From COE1 sp910588595 (GTDB lineage: Bacteria; Bacillota; Clostridia; Lachnospirales; Lachnospiraceae), in the NCBI GenBank assembly GCA_948957135.1, contig CARDBT010000061.1, forward strand, positions 1 to 25,451: a stretch of 25,451 nt of DNA, written 5' to 3'. Both the position numbers and the translations under genes were made by a program. This document shows, in pieces, positions 18,001 through 25,432 of the stretch (position 1 is its first letter; the number at the start of each line of letters is the position of its first letter). The notes under the pieces are model-generated. The model made no database searches and was not told the origin of the DNA. It worked only from the letters and a program-made list of their open reading frames with translations.

Positions 18001-19352
18001 ATTCCCTCAGCGCAGTCGCGCTGGTGCTGCATGTGGAGGAGGCGCTGTCGCTTCGGAAGGACCAGCTGGAATTTGGCGATGTGTACCAGTATCCGACACC
18101 TGCGCTTTTGCTCGACAAGCTGTACAAAAACGCGGAGAGCCGCGATGAGTATGATATCAGCACGCTGGATTACAGGGGATTTGCCGAGTATCTGGGGGCG
18201 CACACCCAAAACAAGGCCAGCCGCGGATATCTCGGCAACGTGCTCCTGACAGGGGCGACGGGATATCTGGGGGCACATATCCTGATCGATCTGCTGAGAC
18301 GGCCGGAGCTGTGCGGCAGGATCATCTGCCTGGCGCGGTCCAAAAAGACACTCAGTGCAAAGAAGCGTGTGCGGTCAGCGCTGTTTTACTATGCGGAGGA
18401 GGACTTCTCGCAGGAGTACGGGCACAAGTGGGAGGTTGTCGAGGGGGATATCACGCAGCCTGGTCTGTTTTTGCAGGGAGATACGGCGCTCAGTGCGGCG
18501 GATCCCAGGGTCAGGACAGGCAGGATCGACACCATCATCAATTCCGCGGCGAACGTCGCGCACTTTTCCTATGGGAATGCCCTGGAGAAGATCAACACGG
18601 ACGGAGTGAAGAATCTGATCCGCTATGCCCTGCATGAGAATGCCATGCTCTGCCAGATCTCCACGATCAGCGTTGCGGGCATGACAGCGGGAAATGCCTT
18701 GCAGGAATCTTTCAGCGAGGCGGACTTCTACATCGGACAGGAGATACAGAACAAATATATCTACTCGAAATACATGGCGGAGTACGCACTCCTGCGTGCG
18801 GCTGTGGACGAGGGACTGCGGGTAAAGCTGATGCGTGTCGGAAACCTGCAGGGGCGCATCAGCGACGGGGAGTTTCAGATGAATATGCATTCCAACGCGT
18901 TCACGCGCCAGTTTTCCTCTTACATCAAGATCGGAGCGGTGCCGCAGTCTGTCTATGAGGCGGGGGTCAATTTCTCCCCGGTCGACGAGACAGCGCACAA
19001 CATCGTCTCGCTGACGGCTGTTCCCAAGGCGGCTGCATTCCATGTCTACCCGCCGGATGAGGTGCGCTATGCAGATCTGTTCCGGGGGATGGAGCGGCTG
19101 GGCTATCAGACTGCTGTGCTGCCGGATGAGAAGTTTGATGCACTCACACAGAAACTGAAACGGACAGAGGAGGGCAGGGCGAAGCTCGAAGGGCTGTTCA
19201 CGAAGGAGTCGGCGGGCGCGTACCGCGAGATCCCGGTACTGCAGCGGTATACGGACCAGTATCTGAAAGATCTGTCAGAAGGCTGGAGTGAGGTTACGGA
19301 GGAGTATATCAACAGGTATCTGTCCGCGTTGGACGGAATGGGTTATTTTTAA
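15048..19352 (+). CDS. Single-module non-ribosomal peptide synthetase, C-A-T-R
   Basis: Cytosolic synthetase of 1434 aa. Domains: condensation, about residues 5-440, with HHVIIDG at 138-144; adenylation, about 465-945, with IYTSGTTGRPKG near 600, FDISLFE with Asp650, YNGYGPTETT and VKLRGLRIELSE; carrier domain with Ser986 in LGGDSL; thioester reductase from about 1065 with LLTGATGYLGAH and the catalytic pair Tyr1237/Lys1241 in YIYSK. Because Asp650 keeps the amino-binding position, an alpha-amino acid is expected. The N-terminal C domain has no donor carrier in the same protein, so it either uses an acyl donor (starter type) or takes a chain from NRPS1. Its A-T-R part is visibly paralogous to module 3 of NRPS1. 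It starts 2 bases after the STAS stop, so translation is likely coupled. Confidence 0.97.
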   Translation: MMADGQKIRALSLSQREIAMAQQVRPQSAQNTISLKLYLPDCEPQAVKEAADQVLDSADIFAASLRHDALPQGGRAWQMVYGEEKLYACSVWEAYTAEQVENQMAALDRIPMDMEKQLYHAVVMPLSGGGVYLYVRFHHVIIDGYGMSLFVQRVLDVLGGKAAAEFVYAASDAAEVPQNSDDDGFWREYFRDADFEPAIFAEMKTGTETGAHETPQARSEKTTGFDSITRRIPDALMRGIEEFGRREQVTVPYVVAAAYAYYLAQATGKPDAVFLMPRLGRTPEQMDTLGCFTLLVPVRVRTECAGEGAGSFAALCRAAARAAREASAHKHMGFDRILSVLREDNTISEALAEYVFNFYRFQYQTALDYRVRFSVAGDMSNHMTFSLFYDRDGGLNMQFDYNSQYYTKERASYLADALCAILCDGVRDNVLSRSVGEAEFRKVTSVVGKQIDIRNDLTIPSLFRLAADCYRARPAVYAGDNVLTFAQLDMLSDRIACALVRRGVKSGDYVAFMLTRDIRLIPTILGISKSGAAFIPIDPAYPTERIAYIMENSCASCLISSPEIAMAGNYDYVDIDQLMRQEAACDLLPAIRQEQPAYMIYTSGTTGRPKGVMLSHRGIANIVHPDNNPFNRDITQNCRGIVAIGSICFDISLFEIFVPLMNGLFVELGSEKAMVDAGELAAAIRRHGADVLHCTPSRITAYLANTAFADALGHVRAVLAAGEVLPGSLVNQLNNTYGIRIYNGYGPTETTIGATITEAGDDLSIGSPIANMGIVLLNRDRRPVPYGASGEICVYGNGVGIGYHARPDETAAKYIEWNGMRLYRTGDLGCFMEDGRLVYRGRNDRQVKLRGLRIELSEIENVMGAFPGVAACNCIVRKIDKTDHLVGFYTVSERAQVEGEKLREHMKSHLTSYMVPDVLKELAAMPQTPNGKTDQKALMAEPVEYQHAYREPVTAREKRMCRAFEETLELTQVGLDDNFFELGGDSLSAVALVLHVEEALSLRKDQLEFGDVYQYPTPALLLDKLYKNAESRDEYDISTLDYRGFAEYLGAHTQNKASRGYLGNVLLTGATGYLGAHILIDLLRRPELCGRIICLARSKKTLSAKKRVRSALFYYAEEDFSQEYGHKWEVVEGDITQPGLFLQGDTALSAADPRVRTGRIDTIINSAANVAHFSYGNALEKINTDGVKNLIRYALHENAMLCQISTISVAGMTAGNALQESFSEADFYIGQEIQNKYIYSKYMAEYALLRAAVDEGLRVKLMRVGNLQGRISDGEFQMNMHSNAFTRQFSSYIKIGAVPQSVYEAGVNFSPVDETAHNIVSLTAVPKAAAFHVYPPDEVRYADLFRGMERLGYQTAVLPDEKFDALTQKLKRTEEGRAKLEGLFTKESAGAYREIPVLQRYTDQYLKDLSEGWSEVTEEYINRYLSALDGMGYF

Positions 19353-19367
19353 CATGGAGGTAATGCG

Positions 19368-20819
19368 ATGGCATCCATAGCACTTTGGAGCTTTGCGGTT
19401 TTTCTGGCGTCGGTGTTCGCAGGACTGCTCATGGGGATCACGCTCACGCCCAAGTATAAAGGAACGATCCGGGCTGCCGTGTGGACAGCAGGGGCGGCGC
19501 TCGGCTACGGCATGGCGTTTGTCAGCTACAGCATCGACCTGTACAACGACGCGGTGGGAATCCTGGGGCTCTCCGCGCTTGTGTGCATCTTTTCACAGCT
19601 TCTGTACAAGGACAGCTGGTCGACCAAGCTGGCGATCGCCCTGATGGCGTGTCTGATCGCGAATGTCAGCACGTTCATGCTGTGCGGGACGACGGACAAT
19701 CTGCTGGGAACACGCCTTGGCTTGATCGAGGAAAGCCCCTATGAGACGGCGAACCTGATCTTTTTCATCGGCATCAAGCTCGTGGTGTACGCGGGGCTTT
19801 CCGTCCTGTATATGCGTTATCTGAAGAGGACGCTGCACCGCACGATCGAGGCTGTGGGCGGGAAAATGATGGTCTTTATACCGGCGCTTGTGATCTCGGT
19901 GGTCGGCTTTTACATTATCAATCTGGTGTCGAACAGTGTCGGCATCTATCCGGACAGCTTCTGGTTCTTTCCGCTGTATCTGACGATCTGCGTGATCTTT
20001 GTCGTGGAGTTCTGGATGATCTTCTATTCGATCGACCAGAGTGCGCGGACGATGAAGACGACAGCGGAGCTGAATGTCGCCACCAATATCCAGAAATCCA
20101 TGCTGCCCTGCATCTTTCCGGCATTTCCGGAGCGCGAGGAGTTCGATGTCTTTGCCTCGATGGATCCGGCAAAGGAAGTCGGCGGTGATTTCTATGACTT
20201 TTTTATGGTGGACGACAGCCATCTTGCCATCGTGGTCGCGGATGTCTCGGGCAAAGGTGTCCCCGCGGCGCTCTTTATGGTGATCGGGAAGACACTCATC
20301 AAGGATCACACACAGCCGGGGAGGGACCTGGGTGAGGTGTTCACACAGGTGAACAACCTGCTGTGCGAATCCAACAGTGAAGGGCTGTTCATCACCGCCT
20401 TTGAGGGGGTGCTCGACCTGGTGACGGGAGAGTTCCGTTATGTCAATGCGGGACACGAGATACCGTTTTGGTGCAAAAAGGGCGGGGTGTTTGAACCGTA
20501 CAAGATCAAGGCGGGGTTTGTCCTTGCGGGGATGGAGGGGATCCGATACCGGTGCGGTTCCATGCAGCTCGAGCCGGGGGACCGGATCTTCCAGTACACG
20601 GACGGCGTCACGGAGGCGACCAACAAGGCAAATGAACTCTACGGTATGGAGCGGCTGCAGACGGTGCTCTGCGAGAACGTTTCCCTGGCACCGTCGGAGC
20701 TGCTGTCGAAGATCAAGGCGGACATCGATGCGTTTGTGGGAGATGCGCCGCAGTTTGACGATATCACGATGCTCTGCATGGAGTACAGGGGAAACGGTTC
20801 GCCCGCTGTCAGAAGTTGA
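19368..20819 (+). CDS. Membrane SpoIIE/RsbU-type PP2C phosphatase
   Basis: A 483-aa protein. About residues 1-225 form six or seven hydrophobic segments (first IALWSFAVFLASVFAGLLMG, last near FFPLYLTICVIFVVEFWMIF) without a recognisable ligand domain. After a short linker (NVATNIQKSMLP) comes a PP2C phosphatase domain, about 230-475, with the metal-binding aspartates in GGDFYD (Asp274), VADVSGKGVPAALF (Asp292), YTDGVTEA (Asp412) and FDDIT (Asp464/465), all intact. Expected role: dephosphorylate the STAS protein in response to a membrane or redox/ion signal. GGAGG precedes ATG 19368, 15 bases after NRPS2. Together with the following HATPase it completes a partner-switching set in the same operon. 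Confidence 0.95.
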   Translation: MASIALWSFAVFLASVFAGLLMGITLTPKYKGTIRAAVWTAGAALGYGMAFVSYSIDLYNDAVGILGLSALVCIFSQLLYKDSWSTKLAIALMACLIANVSTFMLCGTTDNLLGTRLGLIEESPYETANLIFFIGIKLVVYAGLSVLYMRYLKRTLHRTIEAVGGKMMVFIPALVISVVGFYIINLVSNSVGIYPDSFWFFPLYLTICVIFVVEFWMIFYSIDQSARTMKTTAELNVATNIQKSMLPCIFPAFPEREEFDVFASMDPAKEVGGDFYDFFMVDDSHLAIVVADVSGKGVPAALFMVIGKTLIKDHTQPGRDLGEVFTQVNNLLCESNSEGLFITAFEGVLDLVTGEFRYVNAGHEIPFWCKKGGVFEPYKIKAGFVLAGMEGIRYRCGSMQLEPGDRIFQYTDGVTEATNKANELYGMERLQTVLCENVSLAPSELLSKIKADIDAFVGDAPQFDDITMLCMEYRGNGSPAVRS

Positions 20820-20853
20820 TGTGGTTCACAGGGGGAACGGAGGGGAGATCAGT

Positions 20854-21261
20854 ATGAATGAAATGACGATTGATGCAACTGTTGAAAATATTATAAAAGT
20901 GACTTCTTTTGTGGAGCAGGAGCTCGAAGCGCTGGACTGTCCGATGAAAGCGCAGATGCAGATCGCCGTTGCGATCGATGAGCTCTTTGGCAACATCGCG
21001 CACTATGCCTACAATCCCGATGTCGGACCGGCAACAGTGCGTGTGGAGGTGATCGAAAATCCGCTCGCGGTCGTCATCACCTTTATTGACAACGGCGTGC
21101 AGTATGATCCGCTTGCCAGGAACGATCCGGACACGGCATTGTCTGCCGAGGAGCGGGAGATTGGCGGGCTCGGCATCTACATGGTCAAGAAGAGCATGGA
21201 TGAGATCACGTATGTGTATCAGGACGGGCAGAACATACTGCGGATCAAGAAGAACATATGA
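20854..21261 (+). CDS. RsbW/SpoIIAB-like HATPase (anti-sigma-type serine kinase)
   Basis: A 135-aa GHKL-fold protein. The N-box is DELFGNIAHYAY (42-53), the G1 box DNGVQYDP (79-86), and the lid/G2 region IGGLGIYMVKKSMD (103-116), all features of an ATP-binding anti-sigma kinase. It would phosphorylate the STAS protein and be sequestered by it. The frame is open from much further upstream, but ATG 20854 is chosen because GGAGGGGAGA lies just before it and the earlier part is a shadow of the phosphatase gene. It lies 34 bases after the phosphatase stop. No sigma factor gene is found in the window, so its target is unknown. Confidence 0.93.
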   Translation: MNEMTIDATVENIIKVTSFVEQELEALDCPMKAQMQIAVAIDELFGNIAHYAYNPDVGPATVRVEVIENPLAVVITFIDNGVQYDPLARNDPDTALSAEEREIGGLGIYMVKKSMDEITYVYQDGQNILRIKKNI

Positions 21262-21285
21262 TTTTTATAACAGGAGGGAAAGATT

Positions 21286-21765
21286 ATGGGTGTACAGCAG
21301 CAGGATGGGACAGATCGAAAGAGAATGCAGACATTCCACGCGGATGAGGTGATCGTGCGGGAGGGGGAGGTCTGCGAAGCGATGTACAAGATACTGTCAG
21401 GCTCCGTGGCAGTCTATGTGCGCTACGGGGAGGAGGACGAACACCTGATTGGAATCTATTCAAAGTCGCGTTGTTTTGGGGAGATGAGCGTGATATCAGA
21501 ACAGCCGAGCGTCTACACGGTGGTCGCCTACGACGATGTCCTGCTCGTGCGGATCACGAAGGATTTTCTGGAGGAGTTTATCAAGAACAATCCCCGCAAT
21601 ATCATCGACATCATGCGCAATATGGGGCAAACGATCACCGTGATGCAGAAAAATATCGACCTGCTGCTCGATGATCTCAACGAGAAGCAGGATCTCAACA
21701 AGAGGCGGACACAGGAGCTTTGCGATAAGATCAGGCAGTACAGGGTGAAAGGAATCCTGGTTTAA
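21286..21765 (+). CDS. Cyclic-nucleotide-binding-fold protein without DNA-binding domain
   Basis: A 159-aa protein with a CRP-like cNMP-binding beta-roll, about residues 15-105 (REGEVCEAMYKILSGSVAVY, FGEMSVISEQPS). The phosphate-binding cassette keeps FGE (64-66) but has Pro-Ser-Val where active cassettes have Pro-Arg-x-Ala, so the cyclic-phosphate-binding Arg is missing and ligand binding is doubtful. There is no helix-turn-helix; the last 45 residues (MQKNIDLLLDDLNEKQDLNK and on) are predicted helical, perhaps coiled coil, suited to protein-protein contact. AGGAGGG precedes the ATG, 24 bases after the HATPase gene. Last gene of operon 2; no terminator is evident behind it. Probably a signalling adaptor in the partner-switching set (inference). 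Confidence 0.88.
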   Translation: MGVQQQDGTDRKRMQTFHADEVIVREGEVCEAMYKILSGSVAVYVRYGEEDEHLIGIYSKSRCFGEMSVISEQPSVYTVVAYDDVLLVRITKDFLEEFIKNNPRNIIDIMRNMGQTITVMQKNIDLLLDDLNEKQDLNKRRTQELCDKIRQYRVKGILV

Positions 21766-21768
21766 TCA

Positions 21769-21797
21769 TTGCATTTTCCGGACTGTGTTGTTACAAT
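21769..21797 (+). promoter_or_regulatory. Probable malQ promoter
   Basis: An extended -10 box TGTTACAAT (TACAAT 21792-21797) with a weak TTGCAT at -35 (21769-21774) and a 17-base spacer. It lies about 50 bases before the malQ start and directly after operon 2, so malQ is probably transcribed on its own. Confidence 0.5.
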
Positions 21798-21846
21798 ATA
21801 CTTGTATGAACGTAATCATTCTGTTATGTAAAGGAGAATTGTAATA

Positions 21847-23409
21847 ATGGACAGAGGAGCAGGAATTTTATTGCCGATCACCAGTCTGCCGTCGAAATAC
21901 GGTATCGGGTGTTTTTCAAAAAGCGCGTATGATTTTGTGGACTGGCTGAAGGAGGCGGGGCAGAGTTACTGGCAGATACTGCCGCTCGGACCTACCAGCT
22001 ATGGGGACTCGCCGTATCAGTCCTTTTCGACTTATGCGGGCAACCCCTATTTCATCAGCCTGGAAGCCCTGATCGAGGAGGGCGTGCTGACTGAGGAAGA
22101 GTGCGGTGAGGCGGATTTCGGGGAAAAGCCGGGAACGATCGACTACGGAAAGATGTATGAGAGCCGCTATCCGCTGCTGCGCAAAGCGTATGAGCGGAGC
22201 GATGTCAGCCATAACCCGGAGTATCTCAGATTTGTGGAGGAGAATCGCTGGTGGCTCTCGGACTATGCGCTGTTCATGGCAGTGAAGGACCGGTTTGACG
22301 GTGTCCCGTGGACAGAGTGGGCGGAGGATATCCGTTTCCGGTGGGGAAATGCCATGGACTATTACCGGAGGGAGCTTTATTTTGATATCGAGTTTCAGCA
22401 GTACCTGCAGTTTATGTTCCAGAAACAGTGGCGCGCGCTGAAAGCTTACGCCAATGAGAACGGGATCCTGCTGGTCGGCGATATTCCGATCTATGTGTCC
22501 ATGGACAGCGCGGACGTCTGGGCGCATCCCGAACTGTTCCAGCTCGACGGGGAGAATCTGCCGGTGGCTGTGGCGGGATGCCCGCCCGACGGGTTTTCTG
22601 CGACGGGCCAGCTGTGGGGCAATCCGCTGTACCGCTGGGATTACCACAGACAGACAGGATATCAGTGGTGGATCTCAAGGCTGGAGTACAGTTTCCGGCT
22701 GTGCGATGTGCTGAGGATCGACCATTTCCGCGGGTTTGATGAGTACTATTCTATTCCTTACGGGGAGGAGACGGCAGTGAACGGGCACTGGGAGAAGGGA
22801 CCGGGGATCGACCTGTTCCGCCACATGGAGCGCACGCTTGGCTGGAAGGAAGTCATCGCGGAGGATCTGGGCTTTGTGACGGACTCTGTGCGCAGGATGG
22901 TGCAGGAGAGCGGGTTCCCGGGGATGAAGGTACTCGAGTTCGCATTTGACACGCGCGACTCAGGAAGTGCCAACGATTACCTGCCGCATAACTACATAGA
23001 GAACTGTGTCGTCTACACGGGAACGCATGACAATGAGACGATCGTAGGATGGCTTGACAGCATACCGAAAGAAGACATACAGGCAGCGAGAGACTATATG
23101 TGCGATCAGTATACGCCGAAGAGACAGCTCTACAAATCGCTGATCTGCATGGCGATGCGCAGCCGTGCAAAGCTTTGTATCATCCCGATGCAGGATTATC
23201 TGGGATGTGACAATACCTGCCGTATCAACACGCCGTCCACAGTGGGAGAAAACTGGAAGTGGCGCTTGAAGGGAGGAGAGCTGACAGATCAATTGCAGAA
23301 GGAGATCCATGAGCTCTGCAAGCGGTATGGACGGTTAAACTGGAGCAATGAGCCGGTTGTAGTTCCAGAGGAGGACGAAGAGGAAGACATTGCGGAAAGC
23401 TGTAAATAA
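21847..23409 (+). CDS. malQ: 4-alpha-glucanotransferase (amylomaltase, GH77)
   Basis: A 520-aa cytosolic disproportionating enzyme that moves alpha-1,4-glucan segments between maltodextrins in glycogen/maltose metabolism. GH77 motifs: start GAGILLPITSLPSKYGIGCF, PLGPTSYGDSPYQSFST, PIYVSMDSADVWAHPELF, nucleophile Asp292 in LRIDHFRGF, acid/base Glu339 in IAEDLG, and transition-state Asp395 in GTHDNETI. Length fits the family. AAAGGAG lies before the ATG. It has its own promoter and seems unrelated to the NRPS operons; a core metabolic gene at the edge of the accessory block. The C-terminus carries an acidic tail (EEDEEEDIAE). Confidence 0.97.
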   Translation: MDRGAGILLPITSLPSKYGIGCFSKSAYDFVDWLKEAGQSYWQILPLGPTSYGDSPYQSFSTYAGNPYFISLEALIEEGVLTEEECGEADFGEKPGTIDYGKMYESRYPLLRKAYERSDVSHNPEYLRFVEENRWWLSDYALFMAVKDRFDGVPWTEWAEDIRFRWGNAMDYYRRELYFDIEFQQYLQFMFQKQWRALKAYANENGILLVGDIPIYVSMDSADVWAHPELFQLDGENLPVAVAGCPPDGFSATGQLWGNPLYRWDYHRQTGYQWWISRLEYSFRLCDVLRIDHFRGFDEYYSIPYGEETAVNGHWEKGPGIDLFRHMERTLGWKEVIAEDLGFVTDSVRRMVQESGFPGMKVLEFAFDTRDSGSANDYLPHNYIENCVVYTGTHDNETIVGWLDSIPKEDIQAARDYMCDQYTPKRQLYKSLICMAMRSRAKLCIIPMQDYLGCDNTCRINTPSTVGENWKWRLKGGELTDQLQKEIHELCKRYGRLNWSNEPVVVPEEDEEEDIAESCK

Positions 23410-23486
23410 ACGCATAGTACTGCACTCTGTTCGATTAGTAGAAAAGGAGAATGGCACCTATTACCTTGGAAGAATAAAGAATAGAT

Positions 23487-23521
23487 GAACAGGCGGATGG
23501 TTCTGAACCATCCGCCTGTTC
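23487..23521 (-). terminator. Strong hairpin terminator between malQ and nitroreductase
   Basis: A perfect 16-bp stem (GAACAGGCGGATGGTT, 23487-23502, with 23506-23521) and a CTG loop lie 10 bases after the minus-strand nitroreductase stop. The minus-strand tail is pyrimidine-rich (ATCTATTCTTTATTCTT). It may also stop malQ transcripts, though the plus-strand tail lacks a T run. Confidence 0.8.
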
Positions 23522-23531
23522 AATGGGATCT

Positions 23532-24062
23532 CTACAGATATGTGACCTGTGCCTGCAGATCATAGGTGTGGGGCTCTTTGGCGACTGACTTGTGTCCAAA
23601 CGCGATCGCGATCTCATACTCGTACTGATCCGGGAAATGGAGGGCTTCTGCGAAGTAGTCCTTCTTGTCCCCGCGCAGGGCATCGCAGATGCAGCCGATG
23701 ATCAGATTGCCAAGTCCCAGCGCCTCCGCCGCGAGCGCCATATTTTCGACCGCGATCCCAGCGTCGAGTGGGCTCCACCTGTAGGTGCTGTCCGCGCTCA
23801 GCACGATGACGACAGGTGCCTCGTAGTAAAAGTTGTGGGGTAGTGCAGAGAGACCGCGCAGGCGGTTCTTCTCATCCTCGAGCTCCTGCAGGATGGGATT
23901 GTCGCCCTTCAATACGGTGAAGTGGATCTCCTGCCTGTTTGCCGCTGTGGGCGCCTGCAGCCCGGCGTGCAGCAGGGCACTCAGTTCTTCATCCGTCAGT
24001 GGTTCAGGGGTGTACCCCCTTGTGGAACTGCGCTTTTTGATCGTGTCGATCACATTGTTCAT
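23532..24062 (-). CDS. Nitroreductase family flavoprotein
   Basis: A 176-aa FMN-dependent NAD(P)H oxidoreductase of the nitroreductase superfamily. Seen: the phosphate-binding RSSTRGYTPEPLTDEELSAL at the N-terminus, LQAPTAANRQEIHF, the central DAGIAVENMALAAEALGLGN helix, and the C-terminal IAIAFGHKS strand. Physiological substrate unknown; family members reduce nitro compounds, quinones or flavins. AAGGAGGAG lies before ATG 24062 on the minus strand, with an extended -10 promoter further upstream. It is convergent with malQ and shares the terminator region between them. Confidence 0.93.
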   Translation of the reverse strand: MNNVIDTIKKRSSTRGYTPEPLTDEELSALLHAGLQAPTAANRQEIHFTVLKGDNPILQELEDEKNRLRGLSALPHNFYYEAPVVIVLSADSTYRWSPLDAGIAVENMALAAEALGLGNLIIGCICDALRGDKKDYFAEALHFPDQYEYEIAIAFGHKSVAKEPHTYDLQAQVTYL

Positions 24063-24095
24063 GGTTGATCTCCTCCTTATAATAATAACAAAATA

Positions 24096-24124
24096 ATTGT
24101 AGCAGGCTCTCTCGAGATGATGAA
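24096..24124 (-). promoter_or_regulatory. Probable nitroreductase promoter
   Basis: On the minus strand an extended -10 TGCTACAAT (TACAAT at 24101-24096) follows a weak TTCATC box (24124-24119) with a 17-base spacer, about 35 bases before the start codon. Confidence 0.45.
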
Positions 24125-24146
24125 CTCCAAGGTGAGAGTAATTCCA

Positions 24147-24498
24147 TCAGCAATCAAGAGCACATGACACCCAGACCCGTTCCAGCCGGGGGTCCTGAAT
24201 ATCCTTTGTCACCCAGATAGCATAGATCAGGGTGTGATATTCCGTTCGATCATGGTTTTTCTTGTTGGGCAGGTAGTCCAGAAAGTAGTCCAGCACCTCA
24301 TCCCGGCCATTGAGCTTCCGGAAGAGAGACGCCGAAGCGCGTCTCAAAAGCGGCTATTGTTTCCTCCGAGGCAGGAGGTTTTAGCCGGTACTTGTGACCA
24401 TCCGCGCCAAAGCGGGAGAAATCCGAGTCCTTTTCTCCGGCGCGTTTAAGCTGTTTGCGCAGTTTACCAGCCCAGGCTGGCTGGATACTTTTTGCCAT
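24147..24498 (-). pseudogene. Decayed SUKH (SMI1/KNR4)-like gene
   Basis: A good ribosome site (AAGGAGAACATC) precedes ATG 24498. The frame reads MAKSIQPAWAGKLRKQLKRA and then KPPASEETIAAFETRFGVSL before LPE, the usual N-terminus of a SUKH-domain protein, a family that includes immunity proteins against toxins and contact-dependent effectors. It meets a stop at 24298, right after LPE. An overlapping second frame (about 24347 to 24147) continues with RKLNGRDEVLDYFLDYLPN and ends ERVWVSCALDC. SUKH proteins usually exceed 130 aa and continue EEYxxFLxxxNGG after LPE, so a deletion plus frameshift has removed the middle. I do not recognise the second part with certainty. Confidence 0.5.
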
Positions 24499-24924
24499 AA
24501 TAGATGTTCTCCTTATTACAACCCATATTTGCACCAAAATTCACAAAAGGAAAGCGCAATTTTCTGTCCATTTAAATTAAAAATAAATGTCTATTTATCA
24601 GATTGTTATAAGTAAAATATACCATCAATACCGATGGTTTTCAACTCTCATTTATAGGCGCTGACAGTAGTAGCAAGCAATGCCGGTATATACCCGGCGC
24701 AGCTGCGTCCGATGCACAAGCCGCCGTTGGCGTATATACCGGCAGGGAAGGACACCTCCGGGTAAGTGTGCTCTTAGCAGAGGACCGACAAAGAGAACGA
24801 AGCGCCCAGGTCATCCCTAGACGGTCCCGCTTCGGTTCCCTCCTGCTGGTCGATCACCGCCTTTCCGGCTATTTTGCCACAAATGAACAGTCAGCCAAAC
24901 CACCCTTTACACAATACATCTCAG
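24499..24924. other. Gene-free stretch before the conjugative-element remnant
   Basis: No frame here has a ribosome site plus recognisable protein. The first 160 bases are AT-rich and include the upstream region of the SUKH-like gene. From about 24660 base composition changes to GC-rich, which marks the probable left edge of mobile-element DNA. The only structure seen is the inverted repeat at 24681-24744. Confidence 0.4.
24681..24744. repeat. 13-bp perfect inverted repeat with 38-base centre
   Basis: TGCCGGTATATAC (24681-24693) is exactly inverted as GTATATACCGGCA (24732-24744). It lies in the GC-rich DNA just before the truncated DnaC-like gene and could be a transfer-origin, recombinase or operator site of the element; nothing in the sequence decides between these. 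Confidence 0.5.
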
Positions 24925-25342
24925 AAACGATTACAACCTGCTTGTCATTGACGACTTAGGCGTAGAAAGGAATACCGAGTATGCCATGGAGCAGATGTTT
25001 AGCGTCATTGACAGCCGGTATCGGAGCAAGAAGCCGCTGATTGTCACGACAAACCTGAAACTGGAAGAAAGCAAGAACCCGACAGACCTTGCACACGCAA
25101 GGACTTATGACCACATAGTGGAACGTTGTGTGCTTGTTTTCTTTTCCGGAAAGAATTTCTGGGAGGAAGGAGCCAGAGCGACCAAAGCGGCGACGAAAGA
25201 GATTGTGAGGAAGGATAACAAAGTTTCACTGGTGAAGAAGATTGATCAGACTAACTACATTGTGCGGATTCATTTCAGCAAGACCAGCAAGGAAACCATG
25301 AGCGACAAAATTGAGCGTATGCTGAAGATACAGCAGATGTAA
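24925..25342 (+). pseudogene. 5'-truncated DnaC/IstB-like ATP-binding protein of a conjugative element
   Basis: From about 24925 the frame reads DYNLLVIDDLGVERNTEYAM, the Walker B strand of a DnaC-like helicase loader, followed by FSVIDSRYRSKKPLIVTTNL (sensor-1 region), and LAHARTYDHIVERC with a basic C-terminus. This is the C-terminal half of the ATP-binding protein found in Tn916/Tn1549-like conjugative transposons. The Walker A half is absent: an in-frame stop lies at 24884 and no start with a ribosome site precedes the match. Internal ATG 24986 would give 118 aa without the ATP-binding core. Deletion or rearrangement at the element edge is the simplest explanation. Confidence 0.7.
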
Positions 25343-25432
25343 AAAAGCGATAATGCAAACAGACCAGGATTCAGAAATGCGCGACGCTATGCGTCTGCTC
25401 CCGGCTTGTAAAATCAGGAGGTTTATGGTAGT

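Noticed and set aside
24768..24959. 63-aa open frame upstream of the DnaC-like remnant
   Set aside because: No ribosome site at its start and no recognisable family; its end overlaps the DnaC match in another frame.
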